DNA from: Microbacterium soli
Lineage (GTDB): Bacteria > Actinomycetota > Actinomycetes > Actinomycetales > Microbacteriaceae
Assembly (NCBI RefSeq): GCF_039539005.1
Contig: NZ_BAABCP010000002.1
Coordinates: 124,001-188,000, forward strand
Length of the DNA: 64,000 nt
Direction of reading: 5' to 3'
Positions 32,585 through 42,394 of the stretch are shown here, piece after piece. A program made the position numbers and the translations under genes. A model generated the notes under the pieces. The model ran no database searches, was not told the origin of the DNA, and saw only the letters and a list, made by a program, of their open reading frames with translations. Position 1 is the stretch's first letter, and each line of letters opens with the position of its first letter.

Positions 32585-33028
32585 TCACGCGTCGATGAGC
32601 GCGATCAGCTCCCGCACGGCGTGCGCGTAGCCGTCGACGCCCTCGCCGATCACGCGCACAGCGGCGACGTCCTCCAGATAGGAGAAGTGCCGGAACGACT
32701 CGCGTGCGTGCACGTCGGAGATGTGGACCTCCGCGAACGGCATCCCCACGCCCGTGAGCGCGTCGCGCAGCGAGACCGAGGTGTGGGTCAGCCCACCGGG
32801 GTTGATGACGATGCCCGTGCAGTCCTCGCGGGCGGCGTGGATCGTGTCGATGAGCACACCCTCGTGATTGCTCTGCACTGCGCGCACCTCGTAGCCGAGC
32901 GCCGCCGCCGTCTCTGCCGTGAGCTTCTCCACGTCGGTCAGCGTGGCCGTGCCGTACACCTCCGGTTCGCGCGTACCGAGGAGATTGAGGTTGGGGCCGT
33001 TCACCAGGAGGAGGCGACGGACGTTCAT
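32585..33028 (-). CDS. aroQ: 3-dehydroquinate dehydratase, type II
   Basis: AroQ converts 3-dehydroquinate to 3-dehydroshikimate. The 147-residue protein is the small dodecameric type II form. It begins RRLLLVNGPNLNLLGTREPEVYG, with the catalytic Arg and Tyr, and has the INPGGLTHTS and VHISDVHARESFR segments. The ATG overlaps the aroB stop as ATGA. It closes the aroE-aroC-aroK-aroB-aroQ run. Confidence 0.97.
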   Translation of the reverse strand: MNVRRLLLVNGPNLNLLGTREPEVYGTATLTDVEKLTAETAAALGYEVRAVQSNHEGVLIDTIHAAREDCTGIVINPGGLTHTSVSLRDALTGVGMPFAEVHISDVHARESFRHFSYLEDVAAVRVIGEGVDGYAHAVRELIALIDA

Positions 33029-34104
33029 GCCGCGATCTCCTGGTACGCGGCGAACATCAGTGACTCGTCGGGCGCCTGCAGCACGGTGGGCTTCGCGAGG
33101 TCGTCGAGCAGCACGAACCTCAGCATGCCGCCACGAGCCTTCTTGTCGCGCTGCATGGTCGCCAGGAGCGCCTTCCAGGCGCCCGCCCGGTAGGAGGTGG
33201 GAAGGCCCAGCGACTCCAGCACGGAGCGGTGGCGCTCCGCCGCGGGGTCGGACAGCCTGCCGACCAGCCTGGACAGCTCCGCGGCGTACATCATCCCGAT
33301 CGAGACGGCCGCACCGTGGCGCCACTGGTAGCGCTCGGCGTGCTCGATGGCATGACCGAGGGTGTGGCCGTAGTTGAGGATCTCCCGCAGGCCCGCCTCA
33401 CGGAAGTCGTCGGAGACGACCTCGGCCTTCATCCGGATCGCCAGCTCCACCGTACGACGGAACTCGTCCGTGGTGGGGTCCACGGCCCGCGCGGGGTCCG
33501 TCTCGATGATGTCGAGGATCTCCGGTGCCCAGATGAAGCCGGCTTTGACGACCTCGGCGTATCCGGCTGTCGCCTCATTGGCGCTGAGGCTGCTGAGCTC
33601 GTCGAGATCGCCGATGACGGTGCGCGGCGCCCAGAACGCACCCACGAGGTTCTTGCCCTCGCTCGTGTTGACCCCGGTCTTGCCGCCCACGGCCGCGTCG
33701 ACCAGACCCAGCACCGTGGTGGGGACCTGCACGACCTGCACGCCTCGCAGCCAGGTGGCGGCGACGAACCCGGCGAGGTCCGTGACCGCACCGCCGCCGT
33801 ATCCGACCACGGCGTCCGTGCGGGTGAAGTCCGCCTGACCCATCACCTGCCAGCAGAACGCCGCCACTTCGATGCGCTTTCCCGCCTCGGCATCGGGGAT
33901 CTCCGCCAGCAGCACCTGCAGCGAGCCGTCCGTCATGAGGCGATCGCGCAGCTCGGCGGCGCGGTCGGCGAGGGTCGGGGGGTGTACGACGAGCACCTTC
34001 GCGACCGCGGGATCGAGGGCCGTGCGGACCCTGTCGAGGATGTCCCGCCCCACGATGATGTCGTAGGGGGCCTGTCCGGTGACGCTGATGGTCTCCGCGG
34101 TCAT
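33025..34104 (-). CDS. aroB: 3-dehydroquinate synthase
   Basis: AroB makes the first ring of the shikimate pathway from DAHP using NAD and a metal. The 359-residue protein has the NAD loop GYGGGAVTDLAGFVAATW, the VPTTVLGLVDAAVGGKTGVN signature, and metal ligands in NYGHTLGHAIE. The ATG overlaps the aroK stop as ATGA. Confidence 0.97.
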   Translation of the reverse strand: MTAETISVTGQAPYDIIVGRDILDRVRTALDPAVAKVLVVHPPTLADRAAELRDRLMTDGSLQVLLAEIPDAEAGKRIEVAAFCWQVMGQADFTRTDAVVGYGGGAVTDLAGFVAATWLRGVQVVQVPTTVLGLVDAAVGGKTGVNTSEGKNLVGAFWAPRTVIGDLDELSSLSANEATAGYAEVVKAGFIWAPEILDIIETDPARAVDPTTDEFRRTVELAIRMKAEVVSDDFREAGLREILNYGHTLGHAIEHAERYQWRHGAAVSIGMMYAAELSRLVGRLSDPAAERHRSVLESLGLPTSYRAGAWKALLATMQRDKKARGGMLRFVLLDDLAKPTVLQAPDESLMFAAYQEIAA

Positions 34105-34619
34105 TGCTGTTCCTTCCTCCATGCCGCGATCCTCTCCGCCAGTGCTCGCATGGGTGTGCGAGAGGTGTCGACGGTGAGGTCCGCGACCTGTTCGTACCAG
34201 GCTCGGCGTGCGTCGAAGATCGTCTGCCATCGCTCGAGCGGGTCGGTCTCACCGGCCAGCAGCGGTCGGCCCGGGCCGGCGATGCGGTGCGCGACGGCCT
34301 CCGCATCCACCGTGAGGAACACCACCGGATGCCGGGTGAGCAGCAGCCGGGTGCCGGCATCCGTGACCGCTCCGCCGCCCAGCGAAACCACGCCGCCCTC
34401 CGCGAGAGCCTCCGCCACAGCCGCATGTTCCAGCTCTCGGAACCGCACCTCCCCGTGCTCGGCGAAGATCTGAGGGATCGGCCCGTGCGCTGCGGCCACG
34501 CGCTTGTCCGTGTCGATGAACGGCACCTTCAGCAGTCGCGCGACCTTGCGGCCGACACTCGTCTTGCCCGCGGCCATGGGGCCGACGAGCACGAGCGTCG
34601 ACGGCTCAGGAGAGCTCAT
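34101..34619 (-). CDS. aroK: Shikimate kinase
   Basis: AroK phosphorylates shikimate at the 3-hydroxyl. The 172-residue kinase has the P-loop [12 protein letters not shown], the shikimate-binding DTDK, and the GGGAV loop. The start is the second of two adjacent ATG codons and lies inside the last codons of aroC, an overlap of 14 bases. The ribosome binding site is weak, so a slightly later GTG cannot be excluded. The pair is probably translationally coupled. Confidence 0.95.
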   Translation of the reverse strand: MSSPEPSTLVLVGPMAAGKTSVGRKVARLLKVPFIDTDKRVAAAHGPIPQIFAEHGEVRFRELEHAAVAEALAEGGVVSLGGGAVTDAGTRLLLTRHPVVFLTVDAEAVAHRIAGPGRPLLAGETDPLERWQTIFDARRAWYEQVADLTVDTSRTPMRALAERIAAWRKEQQ

Positions 34620-35835
34620 CATGAGCGAGCAGCGCCGCCTCGGAGGCGGGCGCCGTGCGCAGCCGCTCGGGGATCGCCGCCAGGTACCCCTCCAGGTTGC
34701 GACGGGTCTCCCCCACGCTGTCGCCGCCGAACTTCTCCAGCACGGAGTTCGCCAGCTCGATCGCCACCATCGCCTCCGCGACGACACCGGCGGCGGGTAC
34801 CGCGCACACGTCCGAGCGCTGGTGGTGCGCGGTCGAATCCTGCCCTGTGGCGATGTCCACCGTGTGCAGAGCATGCGGGACCGTCGCGATGGGCTTCATG
34901 CCCGCCCTGACGCGCAGCACCGTCCCCGTGGTCATGCCGCCCTCCGTGCCGCCGGCGCGATCGGAGCCTCGGGTGATGCCGCCGTCGGTCTCGAAGAGTT
35001 CGTCATGGGCGGCGGAGCCGCGCCGACGCGTGGTCTCGAAGCCATCGCCGATCTCGACGCCCTTGATGGCCTGGATGCTCATGAGCGCCTGCGCGAGACG
35101 GCCGTCCAGTCTTCGGTCCCAGTGCACGTGAGAGCCGACCCCGGGCGGCAGGCCGTACGCCAGCACCTCGACGATCCCGCCGAGCGTGTCGCCGTCCTTG
35201 CGGGCTGCGTCCACCTCGGCCACCATCAGTGCGGACGTCGCCGCGTCGAAGCACCGCAGCGGATCCGCGTCGAGTGCACCGACGTCATCCGGCGTCGGCA
35301 GGGCCGAGCCCTCCGGGACCCGAATCGGGCCGATCGAGAGGGTGTGGCTGACCAGCCGGATGCCCAGCTCCGAGAGGAACGCCCGCGCGACGGCGCCCAG
35401 CGCCACTCGTGCGGCGGTCTCCCGAGCACTCGCGCGCTCCAGGACCGGGCGCGCCTCCTCGAAGTCGTACTTCTGCATTCCGACGAGGTCTGCGTGGCCG
35501 GGCCGGGGCCGGGTGAGTGCCGCGCCGCGCCCGCGGGACTTCTCGGTCAGCTCGGTGGGCGCGGGGTTCATCACCTCGGTCCATTTGGGCCACTCGGTGT
35601 TCCCGATGCGCAGGGCGATGGGGCTGCCGAGCGAGAGCCCGTGCCGGACCCCGCCGGAGATCGACAGCTCGTCCTGCTCGAACTTCATCCTCGAGCCGCG
35701 CCCGTAGCCGAGCTTGCGACGCTGAAGGTCGGCCTGGATGGCAGAGGCGGTGACCGTGACTCCGGAGGGAAGGCCCTCCATGATGGCGATGAGTTCGGGG
35801 CCGTGGGATTCACCGGCCGTGAGCACGCGGAGCAT
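34606..35835 (-). CDS. aroC: Chorismate synthase
   Basis: AroC makes chorismate from EPSP using reduced FMN. The 409-residue protein begins [25 protein letters not shown], the first signature. It contains [19 protein letters not shown] and the [12 protein letters not shown] and [13 protein letters not shown] regions. It lies 4 bases after the aroE stop. Together with the other aro genes it feeds the trp genes of this window. Confidence 0.97.
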   Translation of the reverse strand: MLRVLTAGESHGPELIAIMEGLPSGVTVTASAIQADLQRRKLGYGRGSRMKFEQDELSISGGVRHGLSLGSPIALRIGNTEWPKWTEVMNPAPTELTEKSRGRGAALTRPRPGHADLVGMQKYDFEEARPVLERASARETAARVALGAVARAFLSELGIRLVSHTLSIGPIRVPEGSALPTPDDVGALDADPLRCFDAATSALMVAEVDAARKDGDTLGGIVEVLAYGLPPGVGSHVHWDRRLDGRLAQALMSIQAIKGVEIGDGFETTRRRGSAAHDELFETDGGITRGSDRAGGTEGGMTTGTVLRVRAGMKPIATVPHALHTVDIATGQDSTAHHQRSDVCAVPAAGVVAEAMVAIELANSVLEKFGGDSVGETRRNLEGYLAAIPERLRTAPASEAALLAHDELS

Positions 35836-35839
35836 GGCT

Positions 35840-36682
35840 CTAGTCTTCCATGGTCGCCGAGCGCATGAGAGCAACGATGACGTCCTCATCCGGCAGCGCG
35901 CGGTCCTGGGTGCCGTGCAGGAAGATGCGGATCTGGCGCACCGCCTGGTACAGCAGCATCTCGAACCCGGAGATGATGGGGCCGCAGGCCCACCCCGCCG
36001 CCAGTGCGGACGGCCACGGCGCGTAGGCGGCTTCGAACAGCACGCCTCCCCGAGTGCCCATCGCAGCAGCGATCCCGGTGTCCAGCACCGTGCCGCTGGG
36101 CAGCGTGGCGATGGTCGCGTCGACGGGATCCGCGGGTTCGTGGAAGGCCGCCACGGCGATCGGCATCCCCAGCTCCCCGGCGATGCGTCGCATCCGCTCC
36201 GCGGACTCGGGGCGCCTCGCGCGCACCTCCGCACGACGTGCGCCCAGCTCACCGGCCGCGACCAGGGCGGATGCCGCCGTCGCGCCGGCGCCGAGGATCC
36301 GCACCGATCCGACACCGTCGATCCCCGCGTGCCGGAAGGCGTCGACGATGCCGCCGACATCGGTGTTGAATCCCAGAACCCGCTTTCCCAGCAGCAGTGT
36401 GTTCACGGCGCCCGTGAGCCGGGCGTGCGCGTCGACCCGGTCGGCTGCGGCGTGCGCGGCCTCCTTGAGAGGCATGGTCAGCGACAGCCCCCGCCACGTG
36501 CCGTCGAGTGCGGCGAGGGACGCAGCGAACCCCGCGGCATCGACCTGCGCTCTTGCGTACTCCCAGTCCAGTCCCAGCTGCCGGTAGGCGGCTCGGTGCA
36601 GGGCCGGTGATCGACTGTGTCCGATGGGGTCGCCCCAGACGGCGAGTCGTCGGCGCCCGTCGGTCGGTGTCACGTCCGCCAT
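35840..36682 (-). CDS. aroE: Shikimate dehydrogenase
   Basis: AroE reduces 3-dehydroshikimate with NADPH. The 280-residue protein has the substrate motif [14 protein letters not shown], the catalytic lysine in LTMPLKEAA, the GFNTDVGG aspartate, and a somewhat degenerate nucleotide loop [15 protein letters not shown]. The ATG used shares one base with the mltG stop and has CAGGGA 6 bases upstream; an ATG two codons earlier is too close to that site. The absence of a separate basic patch makes the cofactor choice (NADP or NAD) uncertain. Confidence 0.94.
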   Translation of the reverse strand: MADVTPTDGRRRLAVWGDPIGHSRSPALHRAAYRQLGLDWEYARAQVDAAGFAASLAALDGTWRGLSLTMPLKEAAHAAADRVDAHARLTGAVNTLLLGKRVLGFNTDVGGIVDAFRHAGIDGVGSVRILGAGATAASALVAAGELGARRAEVRARRPESAERMRRIAGELGMPIAVAAFHEPADPVDATIATLPSGTVLDTGIAAAMGTRGGVLFEAAYAPWPSALAAGWACGPIISGFEMLLYQAVRQIRIFLHGTQDRALPDEDVIVALMRSATMED

Positions 36683-38112
36683 CAGCATCCCTGGTAGCCG
36701 GGGTTGCCGCGGCACCACGCGCGCATCTTCTCGATGCCCTGCTCGTGCTCGGCCAGCGTCTGGGAGAACTGCGTCTGACCCGTGCTGAAGTCGATGGTCA
36801 CGAAGTACAGCCATGGTCCGTCGACGGGGTGCATGGCGGCGTCGATGGCGGCATCGCCCGCATTCGCGATCGGAGTCTCCGGCAGACCGGTCACGTAATA
36901 GGTGTTCCACGGGTTCGGGTCGTGCTGGGCCTCCTTGGAAGTGCTGGCCTTCCCGGCGTGGAGCTCGCCGTAGCCGTACTGCGCGGTGGAGTCCATCTGC
37001 AGCTTCATGCCCGTGTCCAGACGGTTCTGGATCACGCGGGAGACCTTCCCGAAGTCGGGTGTGCGCGCCTCGCGCTCGATGATGGAGGCGATCGTGAGGA
37101 TGCGCTGGGCATCGGCGTCCGCCACGCCCGCGCTGCGCAACGACTCCCTGGTGCGGTCGACCATGCGCGCGATGACGTCCTCCGCGGTGACGTCCGGGTC
37201 GAAGTCGTAGACGGCCGGGAACAGCCAGCCGTCCAGTCGTTCGGCGTCGACGCCGTACGCCGACGGATCCGACACGGCCGACTGCAGCTCCTCGAGCGGG
37301 ATCCCCACGCCGTCGGCGATGAGCGGCAGAGAGGACTCGACGGTGCTCCCCTCCGGGATGCGCACGGTGTTCTCCATGCGGTTGGCCGGATCCTCGAGGG
37401 CGGCCAGCGCGTCCGCGGCGGTCATCATCTTCTGCAGTCGGTACACGCCCGGGTAGAAGGTCACGCTCGGGTGCTCCTTCAAGAGGTACTCGTAGAACAC
37501 CCGGTCGGTCTTGGTGACGCCCGCTTCGTACAGGGCCGTGGACACCGGCGAGCCCGTGTCGCCCTGCTTGATCGTGATGAAGGCCTCTCCGGTGGCCTGC
37601 CCCGCCTCGTAGTCCTTGGGTTCGCCCCAGCCCATGACCTCGTCGATCTGCGGCTTGTAGGTGTGATATACCCATGCTCCGCCGGCGGCGATCCCGCCGA
37701 GCACGACGAGCACGACGAGGAGCCCGATCAGACATCCCCGTCTGCGTTTGCGCCGTCGTGGCGCGGGAGCGGTCTGCTCAGGGGCGAAGAGGGCCTCCAG
37801 CGAGGCGTGCACGTCGAGATCCTCGGCACCCGCCGTGTCCGGCGCGGATGCCGACTCCCGACCGTACGGAGCGTCGGACGGGCTCGGGCCGGTGGTGGGC
37901 GGCTCTTCGCGTGCTCGGTCTGCGGCATCGGGCCGGGAAGCGGATTCCGCGGCGGTGGCCGCCTCGCGCGCCTCCCGGATCGCACGGCGGGAGCCGGGTG
38001 CGGGGGGTTCGCTGCGCGGGGACCGGTGAGCGGGCCGGGAAGCGGCGGTGGGCAGGTCGTCGAAGAGGTCGCCGAGCCCGTCCGTCTGCGGGTGCGTGTC
38101 GGGATCAGACAT
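36682..38112 (-). CDS. mltG: Endolytic murein transglycosylase
   Basis: MltG cuts nascent peptidoglycan and sets glycan length. The 476-residue protein has a long acidic, proline-rich cytoplasmic N-terminus (1-115), a basic patch, one membrane helix at about 126-147, and a periplasm-side YceG domain. The catalytic Glu346 is in IASIIEREA. The late QYGYGELH and NPWNTYYVTGLPETPIANAG segments are family hallmarks. The ATG overlaps the ruvX stop by 8 bases. The alaS-ruvX-mltG-aroE order is common in Actinobacteria. Confidence 0.95.
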   Translation of the reverse strand: MSDPDTHPQTDGLGDLFDDLPTAASRPAHRSPRSEPPAPGSRRAIREAREAATAAESASRPDAADRAREEPPTTGPSPSDAPYGRESASAPDTAGAEDLDVHASLEALFAPEQTAPAPRRRKRRRGCLIGLLVVLVVLGGIAAGGAWVYHTYKPQIDEVMGWGEPKDYEAGQATGEAFITIKQGDTGSPVSTALYEAGVTKTDRVFYEYLLKEHPSVTFYPGVYRLQKMMTAADALAALEDPANRMENTVRIPEGSTVESSLPLIADGVGIPLEELQSAVSDPSAYGVDAERLDGWLFPAVYDFDPDVTAEDVIARMVDRTRESLRSAGVADADAQRILTIASIIEREARTPDFGKVSRVIQNRLDTGMKLQMDSTAQYGYGELHAGKASTSKEAQHDPNPWNTYYVTGLPETPIANAGDAAIDAAMHPVDGPWLYFVTIDFSTGQTQFSQTLAEHEQGIEKMRAWCRGNPGYQGC

Positions 38113-38587
38113 CGGGAACCGTCTCCTCGGGGAGGTCGATCAACTCACCGGCGGGTCTTCCGGTGTTCTTCTCGATGTCCACCGCGTGCTGGAGGAGCAC
38201 GACCGCGGCCACCTGATCGACGATGCTACGAGAGTTCTTCTGGGATCTTCCCGAGGCGCGCAGCGCGGCATGCGCGGTGACGGTGCTCAGCCGCTCGTCG
38301 ATCATGCGCACCGGCAGACGGGTTCTCCTCGCCAGCTGCGCGGCGAAGTCGCGGGCATCCGTCGTGGATCCGGTCTCCTCGCCGCGCAGGTTCACCGGCA
38401 GACCGACGATGAGTTCGATCGGCGACCATTCCTGCACGATCTCGGCGATCCTGTCGATCGGCGACCTCGCACGGGGCACCGTCTCCACCGGCACCGCGAG
38501 CATCCCATCGGTGTCGACGCGGGCGATCCCGACGCGAGCCTTCCCGACGTCGACGCCGAGACGCACACCGCGACGGAATCCGATCAC
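38105..38587 (-). CDS. ruvX: YqgF/RuvX family putative pre-16S rRNA nuclease
   Basis: A 160-residue RNase H-fold protein of the YqgF family, linked to 16S rRNA 5-prime processing. It shows the first acidic strand RLGVDVGKARVGIA, the VGLPVNLRGEETGS motif and the DERLSTVTA motif. The start is GTG, overlapping the alaS stop as GTGA. The protein ends IDLPEETVPDV. Confidence 0.94.
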   Translation of the reverse strand: MIGFRRGVRLGVDVGKARVGIARVDTDGMLAVPVETVPRARSPIDRIAEIVQEWSPIELIVGLPVNLRGEETGSTTDARDFAAQLARRTRLPVRMIDERLSTVTAHAALRASGRSQKNSRSIVDQVAAVVLLQHAVDIEKNTGRPAGELIDLPEETVPDV

Positions 38588-41244
38588 GCTGTCGTGAGCT
38601 CCGTGACCACGGCCTCGAGCGCGGCCTCCAGGGCGGATGCATCGGTGCCGCCGCCCTGGGCGACGTCGTCCTTGCCGCCGCCGCCGCCGCCGAGCACCCC
38701 GGCGCTGAGTCGGACGAGAGCGCCCGCCTTCGCCCCGGATGCACGCGCCGCATCATTGGTGGCGATGACGACGACGGGACGCCCCGCCGCGACGCCGCCG
38801 AGGGCGACGACCGCCGCCTCGGATCCGAGCCGCTCCCGCACGCTCAGCGCGAGAGTGCGCACGTCGTCGGCGGAGCCGACCTCGCCCAGCGAGGTGGCGA
38901 CGACCCGGTACGAGCCCGCGTGCACGGCGGAGTCCGCGAGCGCGGGAACCCGGCCCGCGCGCTCCTTCGCCTCGAACTGGGCGATGCGCTTCTCCGCGGC
39001 CTTCAAGTGGGATTGCAGTTCTTCGATGCGCGCTGCGAGCTGATCCCGCGGAGCCTTCAGCGCCGCCGACAGCTGTGAGACGATCGTGCGCTCCGCGGCC
39101 AGCTCGCGGAACGCGTTCTGACCCACCAACGCCTCGATGCGTCGATTCGACGAGCCCACCGACGACTCGCCGACGACGCTGACCAGGCCGATCTCGGAAC
39201 TGGTGGAGACATGAGTGCCTCCGCACAGCTCACGGGACCATGGACCGCCGATGTCGACCATGCGCACGACATCACCGTACTTCTCCCCGAAGAGCGCCAT
39301 CGCGCCGGCCTCCTTGGCCTCATCGAGCGAGACGACGCGCGTGGTGACCTCGAGGGCGTCGTCGACGGCTCGGTTCGCGATGTCCTCGATCTCCGAGCGG
39401 GTCTCCGGAGACAACGGCTGCGACCAGGTGAAGTCGAAGCGCATGTAGCCGGCGCGGTTGAGCGAACCGGCCTGCGTGGCCGTCTTCCCGAGCGTGTCCC
39501 GGAGTGCGGCGTGGATGAGGTGTGTGGCGGAATGCGCCTGGCGCGCCGCGTGCCGGTTGGCCGCGTCCACGACGGTGGTGGCGCGGTCGTCGACGGCCAC
39601 GCCACCGGAGTCCACGTGCACGGTGTGGCTGATCAGCCCCGGGACGGGGCGCTGCACGTCGAGCACATCGAGCTCGAAGCCCGCACCGACGATGGTGCCC
39701 TTGTCGGCGACCTGGCCGCCGGACTCCGCGTACAGGGTGGTCTCGGCGAGGATGACCTCCGCCACCTGACCTTCGGTCGCCTGCTGGACGGGGACGCCGT
39801 CGACGATGATGCCGAGGATGCGGGAATCCGTGCGCAGGTCGGTGTAGCCCGCGAAGACGGTCTCCCCCGCCGCGCGGAGGTCACGATACACGGAGACGTC
39901 GGCGCGCTGGCGCTTTCGGCTGCGCGCATCGGCCTTGGCGCGCTCGCGCTGCGCACGCATCAGCTCGTCGAAGGCGGGACGGTCCACGTCCAGGCCCGCC
40001 TCCTCGGCGACCTCCATCGTGAGGTCGATCGGGAAGCCGTAGGTGTCGTGCAGCAGGAAGGCCTCGGAGCCGCTGAGTGTGGAGCCACCGGCCTTTCTGG
40101 TCTCGTCCAGCGCCAGATCGAGGATCGTCGAGCCCTGCGCCAGCGTGCGACGGAACGTCTCCTCCTCGGCGGCGGCCGACGCCGAAAGCGTCGCCCACTC
40201 CTTCTCCAGCACCGGGTAGGCGGTCTTCATGGCCTCCTTGGACGCCAGGAAAAGCTCGGGGAAAGCCGGTTCGTCCACGCCCAGCAGGCGCATGGCTCGC
40301 ACTGTGCGTCGCATCAGCCGCCGCAGAATGTAGCCGCGGCCCTCGTTCGAGGGGCGCACACCGTCGGAGAGCAGCATGAGCGAGGAGCGCACATGATCGG
40401 CCACGACGCGGAAGCGCACGTCGTCCTCGTGCACGGCGCCGTACGGGCGCCCGGACAGCTCGACGGCACGGTCCAGCACAGGACGCACCTGGTCGGTCTC
40501 GTACATGTTCTCGACGCCCTGCTTGAGGAAGGCGACGCGTTCCAGCCCCATGCCGGTGTCGATGTTCTTCATGGGCAGCTCGCCCGTGATGTCGAACTCC
40601 GTCTTGCCGCGGATGTTGTCGATGAGGTCCTGCATGAACACCAGGTTCCAGATCTCCAGGAACCTCGTGTCGTCGGCGGCGGGGCCACCATCCTTCCCGT
40701 ACGACGGACCGCGGTCGAAGAAGATCTCCGAGTCGGGTCCGCCGGGGCCGGGCTGGCCGGTGTTCCAGTAGTTGTCCGCGCGTCCGAGACGCTGGATGCG
40801 CTCGGGCTTCAGGCCGATGACATCCCGCCAGATCGCCTCGGCCTCGTCGTCGGTCTCGTAGACGGTGACCCAGAGGTCCCTCTCGTCGAAGCCCAGTCCG
40901 CCGTCGGACTCGGAGGTGGTCAGCAGCTCCCAGGCGTAGCGGATCGCGCCTTCCTTGAAGTAGTCGCCGAACGACCAGTTGCCGAGCATCTGGAAGAAGG
41001 TGCCGTGGCGCGCCGTGCGGCCGACCTCCTCGATGTCGTTGGTGCGGATGCACTTCTGCAGATCCGCGATGCGAGGATGCGGGGCGGGGACGACGCCGGT
41101 CAGGTACGGGATCATCGGGACCATCCCCGCCACCGTGAACAGCAGTGACGGGTCGTCGCTGACCAGAGAGGCGGAGGGGACGATCAGGTGGTCCTTCTTC
41201 TCGAAGAAGTCGAGGTAGCGCTGCGCGATCTCCGCAGTTCTCAT
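38584..41244 (-). CDS. alaS: Alanyl-tRNA synthetase
   Basis: AlaS charges tRNA-Ala and proofreads serine. The 886-residue protein is full length. The class II core begins AQRYLDFFEKKDHLIVPSASLVSDDPSLLF and has FFQMLGNWSFGDYFKEGAI. The editing domain zinc ligands are in HSATHLIH and in CGGTHV. A C-Ala domain with DHH-like glycines (LGGGGGGKDDVAQGGG) closes it. The ATG follows a 67-base gap after a small membrane-protein gene. Confidence 0.98.
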   Translation of the reverse strand: MRTAEIAQRYLDFFEKKDHLIVPSASLVSDDPSLLFTVAGMVPMIPYLTGVVPAPHPRIADLQKCIRTNDIEEVGRTARHGTFFQMLGNWSFGDYFKEGAIRYAWELLTTSESDGGLGFDERDLWVTVYETDDEAEAIWRDVIGLKPERIQRLGRADNYWNTGQPGPGGPDSEIFFDRGPSYGKDGGPAADDTRFLEIWNLVFMQDLIDNIRGKTEFDITGELPMKNIDTGMGLERVAFLKQGVENMYETDQVRPVLDRAVELSGRPYGAVHEDDVRFRVVADHVRSSLMLLSDGVRPSNEGRGYILRRLMRRTVRAMRLLGVDEPAFPELFLASKEAMKTAYPVLEKEWATLSASAAAEEETFRRTLAQGSTILDLALDETRKAGGSTLSGSEAFLLHDTYGFPIDLTMEVAEEAGLDVDRPAFDELMRAQRERAKADARSRKRQRADVSVYRDLRAAGETVFAGYTDLRTDSRILGIIVDGVPVQQATEGQVAEVILAETTLYAESGGQVADKGTIVGAGFELDVLDVQRPVPGLISHTVHVDSGGVAVDDRATTVVDAANRHAARQAHSATHLIHAALRDTLGKTATQAGSLNRAGYMRFDFTWSQPLSPETRSEIEDIANRAVDDALEVTTRVVSLDEAKEAGAMALFGEKYGDVVRMVDIGGPWSRELCGGTHVSTSSEIGLVSVVGESSVGSSNRRIEALVGQNAFRELAAERTIVSQLSAALKAPRDQLAARIEELQSHLKAAEKRIAQFEAKERAGRVPALADSAVHAGSYRVVATSLGEVGSADDVRTLALSVRERLGSEAAVVALGGVAAGRPVVVIATNDAARASGAKAGALVRLSAGVLGGGGGGKDDVAQGGGTDASALEAALEAVVTELTTA

Positions 41245-41311
41245 AGTGCTCGTGGGTGTCCTTGCGTGGAAGTGCCGCGTCCCTCGGGGCGCGGCGGGAT
41301 TCGGGTCGTGT

Positions 41312-41500
41312 TCAGTCGTCGGAGGTATCCGCCAGGCGGGCCTCCTGCTGGCGGTACGCCTCGCCGAGGATGCCGGTGAACTCCGAGATCCGAGCGTCGA
41401 TGTCGGCGAGGATCTCCTGACCCCGGGGATCCTTGTTCATGAAGTGCGCGACGACGAACCCGCCGATCACGCCGATCAGGAACCAGCTCAGATTCTTCAT
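41312..41500 (-). CDS. Small membrane-anchored protein upstream of alaS
   Basis: A 62-residue protein with one N-terminal membrane helix (LSWFLIGVIGGFVVAHFM) and an amphipathic acidic tail. Its position between rpsD and alaS recurs in Actinobacteria, but no function is known to me. A TAGGAT box ends 6 bases before the ATG, so its mRNA could be nearly leaderless; the GGATGGCGGA there could also serve as a ribosome binding site. Confidence 0.75.
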   Translation of the reverse strand: MKNLSWFLIGVIGGFVVAHFMNKDPRGQEILADIDARISEFTGILGEAYRQQEARLADTSDD

Positions 41501-41517
41501 TCCGCCATCCTACGACG

Positions 41518-41546
41518 AGAGGCGCCGGGGATTCCCCGACGCCTCT
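41518..41546 (-). terminator. Hairpin terminator after rpsD
   Basis: AGAGGCG (41518-41524) pairs with CGCCTCT (41540-41546) and CGGGG pairs with CCCCG inside, with one mismatch and a 3-base loop. It lies 54 bases past the rpsD stop. No strong U-tract follows, as is common in high-GC Actinobacteria. Confidence 0.6.
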
Positions 41547-41600
41547 TCGCCTGCGCGGGTCGGCGTGCCATGATGAGCGCGACGACCCGCTGGAGTGATG

Positions 41601-42230
41601 TCAGCGAGCAGCGTAGTACTCGACGACCAGCTGCACCTCGCAGGTCACGGGGACCTCGGCGCGCTTGGGACGCCGGACCAGGCGGGCCTGCAGCTTGTCG
41701 AGCTCGACCTCCAGGTAGCCCGGAACGGGGGGCAGGACCTCGGCGTGACCGCCGGCGGCTGCGACCTGGAAGGGCTCGAGGCCCTCGGACTTGGCCTTGA
41801 CGTGGATGAGCTGACCCGGCTTCACACGGAAGGACGGGCGGTCGACGAGCTGACCGTCGACGAGGATGTGACGGTGCACGACCAGCTGGCGGGCCTGCGC
41901 GGTGGTGCGGGCGAAACCGGCGCGCAGCACGAGGGCGTCCAGGCGCATCTCGAGCAGCTCGACCAGGTTCTCACCGGTCAGGCCGTCCTTGCGGCGGGCC
42001 TCGTTGAAGGCGATGCGCAGCTGCTTCTCGCGGATGCCGTACTGTTCGCGCAGACGCTGCTTCTCGCGCAGACGGACGGCGTAGTCGCTGTCGGCCTTGC
42101 GCTTGGTGCGGCCGTGCTCACCGGGAGCGTAGGGACGCTTGTCGAGGTAGCGCGCGGCCTTCGGCGTGAGCGGGATGCCCAGCGCACGGCTGAGACGGAC
42201 CTTGCGGCGGTCCTGGGACTTCGTGACCAC
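41601..42230 (-). CDS. rpsD: 30S ribosomal protein S4
   Basis: S4 is a primary 16S rRNA-binding protein. The 209-residue protein has the start TKSQDRRKVRLSRALGIPLTPKAARYL, the S4 RNA-binding domain around RLDALVLRAGFARTTAQARQLVVHRHILVDG, and a normal C-terminus. I use the GTG codon with AAGGA 8 bases before it, which gives the usual length. No N-terminal zinc cysteines are present, so this is the zinc-free form. Standing alone, away from the alpha operon, is typical of Actinobacteria. Confidence 0.97.
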   Translation of the reverse strand: MVTKSQDRRKVRLSRALGIPLTPKAARYLDKRPYAPGEHGRTKRKADSDYAVRLREKQRLREQYGIREKQLRIAFNEARRKDGLTGENLVELLEMRLDALVLRAGFARTTAQARQLVVHRHILVDGQLVDRPSFRVKPGQLIHVKAKSEGLEPFQVAAAGGHAEVLPPVPGYLEVELDKLQARLVRRPKRAEVPVTCEVQLVVEYYAAR

Positions 42231-42394
42231 GAAGTGTTCCTTCCATGACGCGGTCGTGTCTCTCACGACTCGCGGGCGTATCGCCTCGGTTCCCCCTTCC
42301 CGTCGCGCACGCCGGGGCGCGTCGAGAAGTGTTCCAGGAGTGGAGGGATGCCCGAAAACTCGGTTTCGAGCCGATCAATGATATCAGACCGCGG

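Noticed and set aside
42231..42394. An autoregulatory S4-binding leader before rpsD
   Set aside because: A TATCAT -10 and a short hairpin followed by TTTT are present, but no pseudoknot like the known S4 sites could be drawn with confidence.
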